This document shows positions 54,801 through 64,000 of a stretch of DNA of 64,000 nt, one piece after another; positions within the stretch are counted from its first letter, which is position 1, and each line of letters begins with the position of its first letter. The notes below the pieces were generated by a model. That model was not told the origin of the DNA. It made no database searches and was given only the letters and a program-made list of their open reading frames with translations. The DNA lies in NCBI GenBank assembly GCA_958510825.1, contig OY294048.1, forward strand, positions 15,331,589-15,395,588. Reading direction: 5' to 3'. The DNA is from Brachypterus glaber. Lineage: Eukaryota > Arthropoda > Insecta > Coleoptera > Kateretidae. Made by a program: the position numbers and the translations under genes.

Positions 54801-55334
54801 TGCCTCTTTTTCATGCGGAAATTCTTAAATGGCATGAAGTCCCATGTAGATTCATGAAATCCCATGTAGATTGCTGAGAAAATTCATATAAAATTCATTA
54901 CGAATTACTTTTTACCTAATATTGTGCAATTTGTTTTTTAATTTCACTATATACCTGAATCTCCGCAAAATCTCCACAATTCTTAAATTTCCACAAAATC
55001 AAGCTTTAAAATCTCCGCAATTTGGAGAAATCTCCACAGTTTGGCAGCACTGATCAACATGAGAAATCAAACAAATCTGACCTGATGGCGGGAAACGAGA
55101 TACGGATTTGAATTCAGCGTGCAAAAATACTTAAAAAACACTTTTGTCTTCTCAGGTCCAAAAATTTACCGGAATTTGTAAACCTGTGTGATATGCAACT
55201 TTGTAACTCCAAAATATACACCCAAAAAGCGAAACTTGTGCCTAAAAAAAAAGTTTGTACTGGCTTTTATTTCTGAGATATGTTTTTTACTGTCGCTTTA
55301 GATACTATTTTAAAATAATGATTATAAAATAAAT

Positions 55335-55463
55335 TAAGCCCGGTTGTACAAACCTTGCTCACATCTGAACCTACCCTGTCTGTCATGGAACGATTGTTGC
55401 AACAAATGTTTCCATAGTGTAGCCTTGATCAAAGTTAAACCAGGTTTATACAACTGGGCCTTA
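55335..55463. mobile_element. Small MITE with TAAGCCCGGTTGTA ends
   Basis: TAAGCCCGGTTGTACAAACC at the left is inverted at the right (GGTTTATACAACTGGGCCTTA). About 128 bp, directly next to the repeat at 55463-55806. Confidence 0.65.
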
Positions 55464-55806
55464 GGAAAATCCTGATATCTCCTAAACCAGAAGTAAAAAT
55501 GTAAAAAAATTTAAAAAAAAATATTAATTAAAACTGCGGCAATAAGAAAGACTTAAATAATTTGATAAACAGTTGCAGTTGCAAGTGGCAAGTCCTAGAA
55601 GATGGAGTAAAAACATAGTTGTACATTATTTGTTGCTGTTAATACGAAAAAAAAAATTTTTCTTAAAACAAACAAAAAGTAGAGAACATTTAAGCTTTAA
55701 AACAAAAAAAAAAGAATCAGTCAAATCCATTAATTAGTTTTCGAAATATTTGAATTTAAAAAATGTCAATTTTTTAGGTGTCTGGAATTTAATGTGCGGC
55801 AGTGTA
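55463..55806 (+). repeat. Second copy of the 13701-14046 repeat
   Basis: Colinear from AGGAAAATCCTGATATCTCC to GCGGCAGTGTA, with an altered short segment at the GCAGTGGCGTACC position. The mirrored arm present at 13.2 kb is absent here. Confidence 0.75.
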
Positions 55807-56681
55807 TATTAAGTATATATTTATTTATTTTTTACTTTCTTTTTTATTATCTATTTTTATTTATTTTTTTTTTTGAAATATTTAAATTTTTATTTTTTTT
55901 TTATATATATATTAATTTTATTATGTTTTCAGTTAATAAGTAAGAGAACCTATGTTTAAATTGAACTATTTATTCAAAAGTTATGGAGGTCACGTGACCC
56001 TTTTTTGAGATTAAAAAACGTTTCGCCCGATATAATAATGGTTTTAGGTTTATATTTACATTATAAGTAAAGAAATTATACAAGACAAAATGAGTGTTTT
56101 TCAAAAAGCGAACTAAAAGTAAATAAGAGCGAACCGTGCTATAACTATGGACACAGCCTATATCAAACAAACGACTGCCGCTTTCCACGTACCGGCATTT
56201 CTCGGCCTCATTGATTGGCAATAATGGATCAATTTGCTTTGATTACAAGGTAGATCGCCGGAAGCTGCGGTTGGCACTAATGAAAATTGACGGGACTTTC
56301 GATATTGCTTTACAGTTTAAACGTATATGAAGGGCCAATCTGGGAACTCCGGTAACAGAACTAGCAGAACTGGGAAAACCCAACGTTAGAAAAAAACATG
56401 GAAAAATCATATTTTTTCCACAGAAAAAGACCAGAAAAGTTAAGAATTATATTATTTTACTGCTCAAGAACTAAATTATAGGGGATACATAGAGTAGAGC
56501 CGAACGAGGAGCAAAGTGTCCAAATATAGCACGGGAGGGTGAAAACAACTGAAGATAATCGAATCTAAAAAAAAGGATTCATTTAAAATACAGTGAAAAT
56601 CACAAAGAAAATATAAATTATTTTGAAAAAAAAAACTAAAAATTTGTTTTTTTTTTATATTAGTTTTTACTCCAAACTTTT
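55807..56681. other. AT-rich, no gene recognised
   Basis: Strong T/A homopolymer tract at 55820-55930. 56130-56380 is less AT-rich but has no recognisable frame. Confidence 0.4.
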
Positions 56682-57147
56682 TTCAGCTTAACTTTTTTGT
56701 GGGTTTATTTTTAGAATAGTACTACTAAAATTAAACACTAAAATGTTAAAAACCTAAATTTCAATAATGCAGGCTAATTCTACATCAAAAGCTAAGAAAA
56801 ACAGTTTAATACGTGTAGGTCCAAAAATCGCTTTTAAAGGTAACATCACCCTTTAAAAAAATTTGGAGACCGTAACTCCCTTAGCACTGATTTTTGAAAT
56901 TACGCGTATGAAAACTTTTTTCTTAGTTTTTGGTGTATAGTAACCCCATACCATTGAAATTTTGGTTTTTAACATTTTAGTGTTTAATTTTTGGTTCTTA
57001 AAATGTGCAATTTTAACTTTGAATGTATTTTTATCGAAAACGGTTAATCCTATTAGAACTAGAGTACCTTTTTAATGTGTTTTTACCTTAGTAATACTAT
57101 TCTAAAAACAAACCCACAAAAAAGTTAAACAGAAAAAAGTTTGGGCC
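56682..57147. repeat. Interrupted foldback
   Basis: TTAACTTTTTTGTGGGTTT, TTTTTAGAATAGTA and AAACACTAAAATGTTAAAAA at the left are inverted at 57085-57147 and about 56955-56995, with an extra segment between them on the right. Confidence 0.55.
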
Positions 57148-57534
57148 AAAGGTTTCTCCATTGCAGAATATCGTAAAAACAGGCAAAAAAAATAACATAC
57201 ATACTCCTTCCACAGCTTTGTATGCGAATCTAATAGCAATGTGGACGACATGGGTGGGCGTCTATCTTTGCTTTAGTTAATTGTGACACATGAACCTCCA
57301 TTAAAATATTATAAATATATGTCTCACAGTCGTAAATAGGACATTTAGCGTCCTTTAAGGGTTTTACAAATAACAAAGGACAGAAGTAGAAAATAAATTA
57401 CTGTCCTTTGAAATAAAGGACGGTTGGCAACCCTAGTCATGGCCACCTAGATTACAAAATAAACGAATAGAAATCGAACAGTTGGTCCCGTAGAACAGGG
57501 TATTCGTTCTGGTTTCAAGCAGATTTTTTCCGCC
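57148..57534. other. AT-rich sequence with a short hairpin
   Basis: AAAGGACAG at about 57378 is inverted (CTGTCCTTT) near 57402. No gene. Confidence 0.4.
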
Positions 57535-57539
57535 TTATA

Positions 57540-57760
57540 TTTCGGTGAATATGAGCAGTGCTAAACGGTCTAGGCCAATCACTCCATCAGAAGTACTACT
57601 ATGAAGTTGGCTTTCATCGGTGAATAAGAATCCCCGAAATGACACGCCGCGGCCAATAGTAATTACTAAAATTATTGAAAAAACTTTATCAGTGTAGACA
57701 CAGTTATGCAGGAATAAGAGCAGGATATTTATGTTCCTGCCATGGTAAATGATCACTGGG
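57540..57760 (-). pseudogene. Possible Tc1-type transposase fragment
   Basis: The minus-strand 73-codon frame contains FLFTDESQLHSSTSDG, which resembles the first catalytic Asp region of Tc1-like transposases (V-L-F-T-D-E-S). The upstream part is only vaguely similar and no inverted repeats were found, so the call is tentative. Confidence 0.35.
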
Positions 57761-58129
57761 CTATTACCTGATAAGAATTCTTAATTAGTAGTACATATGT
57801 TTTGGCTAGGGTTACTTATATTACCATTTTAAACAAAAATAGTTTGGTACTTAGTTAATCAGTTTTAAACTATTTTTAGATAATATCTACTGAAACGATA
57901 ATTTTAGTTTTTTAACTTGAATAAAGAAGCATGGAGTCGTATGCTTACAGGGACATTCAAATCCCAGCTAGCATGCTAGCAGAGATCAAGCTTGGTTTGA
58001 AAAAGAGAAGAACTGAATAAAAAAGTTATCAAAATATCATTGGTTCTTTAAATTTCAAACATGGCGAAAATTATAATACCAATCCCTAAATTGGTCATTA
58101 ATTTAAATTTACGTTTTTTTTTTATTTTA

Positions 58130-58247
58130 GAGCAAAATAGAAAAAATAGTATAATACACTTTTTCATAACACTTTTTTAGCGCACTACTTTAGAGAACAC
58201 GCCACAAGTAGCTAGTTTTCTTAACTTGTACTCGTACGCTAAAAACG
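58130..58247 (+). repeat. Dispersed foldback repeat, inverted relative of 28312-28440
   Basis: TTTTAGAGCAAAATAGAAAAAAT, ATAACACTTTTTTAGCGCAC and CGTACGCTAAAAACG match the 28.3 kb copy when inverted. The BEL element begins just after it. Confidence 0.6.
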
Positions 58248-58252
58248 GGTAT

Positions 58253-58530
58253 TGTGAAGCCCTAGAGGAACTACCCGTTCACAATAAAACTTCGATAGAA
58301 CTTTAAAGGACATATATTTAACTTGTAACAAATGGGTACATACAAACTTATTTCGAAAATGCCGTGTGAAAAATACTAACGATAAAAAGAATACCGCGGG
58401 TACGCCGACCTTACTCAGCTGACTGACAATACAACAGTGTTGCCAACCTTTTGCGCGTAAAAACCCAACCTTATTTAAATTTGAATTTTAAGCGGGAAAT
58501 ATTAAAAATAATAATGGGCTTTTCCTAACA
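58253..58530 (-). repeat. 3' LTR of the BEL/Pao element
   Basis: On the minus strand the LTR starts TGTTAGGAAAAGCCC right after a polypurine tract (AGGTGGGAGAA, 58531-58541) and ends GGGCTTCACA, giving the TG...CA termini usual for LTRs. Length about 278 bp. The outer limit is inferred from the CA and the change to the 28.3 kb-type repeat. Confidence 0.65.
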
Positions 58531-58660
58531 TTCTCCCACCTGAGAAACTTGGAAAACATTTTAAAGTTTCTCATTAAACAAAACAAAAATGAAACGTAAA
58601 CAATCTCATAAAATATTCAATTTGTCTCTAAAACTTAACTGTTCTAGCTACTTACAGTCT

Positions 58661-61600
58661 TTAGTCTTCAAACCTTTTTGGAAATTTTACTACTCTCCCA
58701 CTACGCGTTTTAAACGATTCGATCACTCTGTTTCTGCACAAATCACTCACGTCCGCGATTTGCGATGCACTATCACTCTCTGGTTTACTCACTACTGGAT
58801 CTTCTTCCACTGCTACCTCTGGCTCAGACGGAACTTTGGATTTCTCCTGAAGAACAACCTGATGTGCATCCATTTCCAATGGAAAGATTCTCTGTACAGC
58901 ACGAAGTAACTGTCCCTTTGACGTTACTACGCGCACAAGACGAACACAACCGTCCTTTCCCGGTAAAAGTTCTATGACACGTCCTAAAGGCCAATCAATG
59001 CGCTTCTCATTGTCATTTCCTATTAGGACAACTTCACCGACAATAACCTCTCGCGACGGTTTCGCGTTAGACATTAATTGCAACTGTCCTAAATACTCGT
59101 TACGGAATCGTTTACGTAAATCTTCGCGTAACTTTTGCAAATTTCGAGACTTTTTGCACAAAAACTCCTTATCAACCGCATCACAATCCGGAACACCACT
59201 GTCTACTAACTCGCGAAGAAACATAACTGGAGTTAACGCCACTAAATCATTTGCGTCATTAGACTGGTATGTCAATGGTCTCGAATTAATAACCGATTCA
59301 CAATCTATTAAAACTGTCAATAAATCTTCATAAGTAAGACACGCACGACCTAGCATCTTACGTAGAAGTTGTTTGAGGAGTGCCACGAGCCGCTCCCAAA
59401 ATCCTCCCCACCACGGCGCACTTGGGGGGTTAAAATGCCACGTTATCCGTTCGACCGACGAATATTTAGCTATTTTGTCCCAGTCTAGTCTTTCAAAAGC
59501 ATTTTCCGTGCCCACAAAATTTGTCCCGTTATCACTGTAAAGGACCTTTGGACGACCTTGGCGCGCGATAAAACGCCTCAAAGCTTTAATAAAACTTTCA
59601 GTAGATAAAGAAATGCATAGTTCAAAATGTACTGCGCGGTACACTGCGCACGTAAAAAGTACAACCCACACCTTTTCTCCAGATTTCAAGTAAAGCGGTC
59701 CTGCTAGATCCACGCCCGAGATTTCAAATACAACGGCATCTCGCACTCGATCAAACGGCAACGGAGGGCTTTTCACTTGAAAGGGTTTGCTGTTCTGTCT
59801 TCTACACACTTTACACTTTCCGATCACCCCTCGTATATAACGTCTACCGCCCAAAATCCAGTACTTCTCCCTAAGTAAACTTAGTAGTCCTTGCGCACCC
59901 ACATGGCACGATCTTTCGTGAATTCCAGTCACTAATTTGTCCGTTATTGTGTGCTTATTCGGCAAAACTATCGGAAAACGAAAATGTTCACTATCAACAC
60001 GATTTGAAATACGCGATTTTAGTCTCATGACACCGAACTCATTAAATATGTCCAATCCCCTAAGTCTCGGATCATTCTTCTCAAAAACTTCTTCTTGAAC
60101 AACTTTAAACACAAACATTTCGGCATTGTTTAACTCTTGAACCGAAATCGGTCCGCATTTCCTATCGTTCCTACAACTTTGTCTTGCATTATGTACGAAA
60201 CGAAAAATGTTAGCCATTATACGAACTATGCTTTGATACTTGGAAATTCGACTAAAATTCCAATAATCTGCTACAGTATCAACCATAGTAACAATTTTCT
60301 TTTTCTTTTCTTTATTGATTTCTTCTTCATTACAATCGAATTGTTTTTCCTGTGGCCATAACTCTGGACTTTCACGTAGCCATGCCGGCCCCTCCCACCA
60401 TCGCGAATCCAGTAAAAACTTAGCAGAGCATCCACGGGAGGGGAGGTCTGCCGGGTTCATCACACCAGGCAAATGTTTCCATGACATCATAGGGGTTAAG
60501 GACCTAATTTCGGACACTCTGTTCCCGACGAAAGTGCCCCATTCTTCCTTTCTGCGTATCCACGACAGAACTGTGCTGGAGTCACTCCAAAAATAACCGT
60601 CCATTTCTTGCTCTAGATTTTGTTGAACAGTCACAAATAATCTTGCAGCAATCGTAGCACTCAGCAATTCCAGGCGTGGTATACTGATGGGTTTCTTGGG
60701 TGCTATTCTAGACTTTGATGCTAGCAAATATAGAGAAACTTCACCGCCATGTTCCACTCTCAAAAAAATTACACAAGCATAAGCCTTTATGCTTGCGTCA
60801 CAAAAAATGTGTAAACTGCATTTTTCTTCTATATTTCCGGCTCTGACCCATCTTGGTATTTCAATTTCTTCTAAATATTTCATATTATCGATCCAATCAA
60901 AAAATTCTTTTTTCATATCTTCTTCTACAGGTTGGTCCCATCCCAACTGGTTTTCCCATGTCTTCTGCAACAAAATCTTTGGACAAACAGTAATAGGGCT
61001 GGTGAATCCAATCGGATCGAAAATCTTCTGAGCTACACTTAAAATATTTCTTTTTGTCACGTCTAAACTTTTTATTTCTTCAAGATTCAAACAATTTTTG
61101 ATAGACAAGGTATCTCTGCTAGTGTTCCAAGTGAGACCAAGGACCGGAATATCACTTCCATGCTCATCGAACTGCGTCCTCTCCCACCCTCGAAGGTCAA
61201 ACATTGCCTCTGACATAATTTGAATAGACTCTTGCATAAATTTTTTCAGTGTATTTTCGGTATTTAGACTAGTCACACAGTTGTCTACGTAAAAGCTTTT
61301 TATTAATCTGGTAATTGTTTCAACTGAGTAACTACTGTGGCTAGATTCTTCAACTTTGGTTTGACATTGCTCAAGGTGATGTTCTATTGTGGTGCCTAAC
61401 AAAAACGGACTACTATTCACACCAAATACCACACGCTTGTGTCTGTAACATTTTTCTTTTCCCTCTGAATCTATCCACAAAAAACGTAAGCAATCTCTGT
61501 CAGATTCGTGTAAACTTATTTGTAGAAAGGCCTTTTTTATATCCGAGACCACTCCTATCCTGTTTTCTCTAAACCTTAGTAAAATGTTAGGAATTTTCTC

Positions 61601-62460
61601 AATCAGGTTCAAACCCTTCTCCAGGCACTGATTTAAAGAAGGTTTATTTTTCTCTTTTGCGCTTGCGTCAAATACTGGTCTTATTCTGGTGCTTGAGTTC
61701 TCCTTAATTACAGGTCTGTGCGGTAAATAGTGAACTGGTCTATCATAACATTTTTTTTCAACTATTTCAATTATTCCGTCGCCCAGCCAATCTTGAAAAA
61801 CTTCATCATAAGCCCTTTCCAAATTTTCCGTTTTTAATTTTCTTAAAACATTTTCTAAACGCTTCTGCGCAAGTCCATAATTATCTGGAAGCGGTGGGTG
61901 TCCCTGTATCCAAGGCAATCGCACTTTATAACGCCCATCACTCTCTTGTTCTACGGTTTCTAAAAAGAACTGTTTCGCATCTAACTCCTCTTCTTGCCTA
62001 TTTTTACTCTGGGTTGATTCTGTGATACCTAGTATATCCAGCTCCCACAAGTTAGTTATCGAAACATCTTTTACAAAAAGATTTAAAGTCGACACAGCCG
62101 CATTTTTGCCAAACGACCTTCTTTGCACACTTCCCATCAGCGTCCACCCTAGGAAAGTCTCCATTGCAACAAGACCAGATTCAAGTACCTGTCGCCTACC
62201 CGTATACAGCTTTCCCGCGACGTCAGCACCGATGAGCAGGTCAATTTGGTATGATTGTTGTGCGTCACTCAATTCTATATTAAAAGCTCTTAACTCGTCT
62301 ATCCATGGTCCAGGAAAAATTGGAGCTACATCCATACATATTTTGGGTTGATCTAGCACGTCCAACTTACATAAAAAATCATCTTGAGCCAAAGTTACTT
62401 CATACAGGTTATGATTTTGTTCTAACATGCCTCCACCAAACAGACAATGCATAATTTTTT
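58661..62460 (-). CDS. BEL/Pao pol polyprotein (protease end, RT, RNase H, integrase)
   Basis: One open frame of about 1263 codons. Near the N-terminus, LLIGADVAGKLYTGR belongs to the aspartic-protease-like region of Pao polyproteins. The reverse transcriptase shows VSDIKKAFLQI and FYVDNCVTS; Asn after YVD occurs in other Pao elements and is not necessarily a defect. RNase H landmarks are CDASIKAYACVIF and SDSSTVLSW. The integrase has a zinc-binding HERSCH...CKVCRRQ part and catalytic Asp (ISGVDLAGPLYLK), Asp (LYSDNGTNFVG) and Glu (PWWGGFWERLV). The C-terminal domain ending ITFPLE-like RVIELLPGKDG is the one typical of BEL/Pao (DUF5641 type). The frame connects to gag only through a frame change at 62466-62472. 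Confidence 0.9.
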
Positions 62461-62462
62461 CT

Positions 62463-63999
62463 TTACTTTTTTGGAACCACGCCCATTTTTTCCACCGTTG
62501 ATTTCAAAACATATGAGCGCTGCGAACCAGTGTCAATCAAAACGCGCACGTCACGCGATCCATTTTTTCCAATCATTTTTACACGTAACGTTTGTAAAAA
62601 AACGTGATTACTTGTGTAATTCGCACCGTTAATCTCCGTGGTTTTTTCAGTCTCGGCTTTGCCTGCATCAATATCAATATTAACCTTCAATTCAGGACAC
62701 ATCAAAGTCACATGTTGTTTGCTACATACTATACATTTAACACGTCCTCTGCACCTTTTTGACGTATGACCAATTTTGAGACAACGAAAACAGGCCCTTT
62801 TATTTTTAATACATTGATTTTTCTTGTCTAACGGATAGCTCTGCGCCTTAAAACATTCTGCGCTATCGTGTGCTCCGTCACAAAAAATACATTTGGCGAC
62901 TTCACCATTAATTAAATCAGCCGCCGTAGGAACAAACGGTTTTTCCCCTGAACTCTGTATCTTTTTTCGAAAACCAGTCGTACCAGAATTTTGGGAAGCT
63001 TCACGAAGCCCAAAACCTTCAGAAGCCAACATAACTCGCTGCTCATTCTCTACTTCGTTTCTCCAAAATTGCATTAAAGCCTTTAATCTTTTCTCCAATG
63101 TCACATTGGAATCCGCGGATCCGAGCGCATTCACCACCGACCCTCCAGTCGCGGAACCGTTACCACTCGTCATAGAAACCACCGACTCTCTATCATCTTG
63201 GTCGTTATCGGGATACAAGCTTAAAGCAGACCGCTGCCAAATCCGTAGAAGTTCCTCCGGTAAACAAGATTCTATCAAAGGAAATAGCATCGCCGCATAT
63301 TTGTCCGATGTTATACCAAGAGTTTCCAAAGACCGTAACTGAGTTTCAATTTGGTCATATAAACGAGAAATATCAATCTTATTTTTCGTTACTGCATTAT
63401 TTAAAATCAATTTTAGAAGTGCCCTTACGTATACTTCAATTTGCAAATCTTCGCGCCCAAAACGCGATTGTAAACTTTCTATAATTTGTGGATAGTGCTG
63501 CCCTGTAGCAGGGAAACTATCTACAAGTTGCCTAGCCCTACTGCCTGATACTGTAGCTTGAACTAAATAGTCGACTTTATCTGCCGGGTCAATATTAGAG
63601 TCTTCATGCACTTTTTTGAACTGCGCCCAAAACGGCAACCATTCCCGAATATTACCGTCAAATTTCTTAAATTGAATTACTGGAAGTTGATAGTTTCGCC
63701 TACCTGTAGCGGTGTTTCTGGAGTGCCTACTTGTGTACTTCCAACTTGTTCCAACCTGTTACTTTTGATAACATTGGTACACTTGTAGCTGAGGGTTTTA
63801 AATCGCTTGGTATAAGTGTCACACTGCTCTTGATCCTGGTCCAACTCTGGTTCAGTCGTTTCACTATCCACTAAAAGTTCAAAAACCTCGGAACTCGCAC
63901 GTTTTAATTCGTCATATTTTTCCGCAAAAGGTCCGACGCCACACTAATTTCGTCGCAATTCAATTCCGGATCGGCCAACAATTCGTCTAGTTCGTTTGC
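62463..63999 (-). pseudogene. BEL/Pao gag region with zinc knuckles and protease active site
   Basis: The main frame (63638 to 62463, open upstream to about 63720) starts around LPFWAQFKKVHEDSNID, typical of the DUF1759-type gag of Pao elements. Cys-His motifs follow: CIFCDGAHDSAEC and CFRCLKIGHTSKRC (C-x2-C-x4-H-x4-C). The protease active site VLIDTGSQRSYV lies near the end. The frame stops at a TAA (62463-62465) just after an A-run, while pol continues in a different frame. Upstream, gag coding switches frames near 63710 and again near 63935, so this copy cannot make a full gag without recoding or repair. Confidence 0.8.
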
Positions 64000-64000
64000 T

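Larger units (their letters stand above)
58253..64000 (-). mobile_element. BEL/Pao LTR retrotransposon, 3' part (5' end beyond the window)
   Basis: Minus-strand order: gag-like region, zinc knuckles, protease motif, long pol, polypurine tract and 3' LTR. The 5' LTR and gag start lie beyond 64000. pol is open, while gag has frame breaks near 63935, 63710 and 62466-62472. Confidence 0.88.

Noticed and set aside
60750..61572. Plus-strand open frames under the BEL pol
   Set aside because: They are antisense shadows of a strongly supported minus-strand polyprotein.

Overview
The window looks like nuclear DNA of an insect, or at least an arthropod. It is very AT-rich, has spliced exons with GT..AG borders, and is crowded with Jockey, RNase H-bearing non-LTR, BEL/Pao, Penelope, Tc1/mariner, hAT and PIF/Harbinger-like remains. 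No bacterial operons, CRISPR arrays or rRNA genes are visible. The insect order cannot be fixed from sequence alone.

One host gene is recognisable, on the minus strand. Its last three coding exons (14125-14214, 2507-2579, 353-621) join in phase. They encode ankyrin repeats and a C-terminal tail typical of sosondowah (SOWAH) ankyrin-repeat proteins. The intron between the first two of these exons is about 11.5 kb. It contains an internally deleted hAT element, a Harbinger-type element, a hAT-like MITE and a nearly full Jockey-type LINE. Exons further upstream were not found, so they lie in a very large intron or beyond the window.

From 14.2 to 58 kb the sequence is a mosaic of repeats. It includes a Harbinger-like MITE family with 3-bp target duplications; a satellite of about 362-bp monomers at 17.7-20.6 kb; a fresh 487-bp tandem duplication at 23.0-24.0 kb; a foldback element whose arms are minisatellites at 25.7-26.3 kb; nested Tc1/mariner-like elements at 27.2-34.5 kb; and a foldback MITE split by an RNase H-bearing LINE fragment at 38.9-39.9 kb. 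Near 43.3 and 43.8 kb two 122-bp direct repeats each carry a complete-looking minimal hammerhead ribozyme core. Related copies lie at 16.2 kb and, degenerate, at 47.1 kb next to a Penelope-type reverse transcriptase fragment. A mirrored array with a 16-bp period lies at 45.2-45.35 kb.

The right edge (58.25 kb to the end) is the 3' LTR, pol and most of gag of a BEL/Pao LTR retrotransposon on the minus strand. Its pol frame is long and intact; gag carries several frame breaks. Its 5' end lies outside the window.

The most notable material is the set of hammerhead repeats linked to Penelope-like elements, the mirrored 16-bp array and the minisatellite-armed foldback element. Several insertions can be checked against empty paralogous sites inside the same window.
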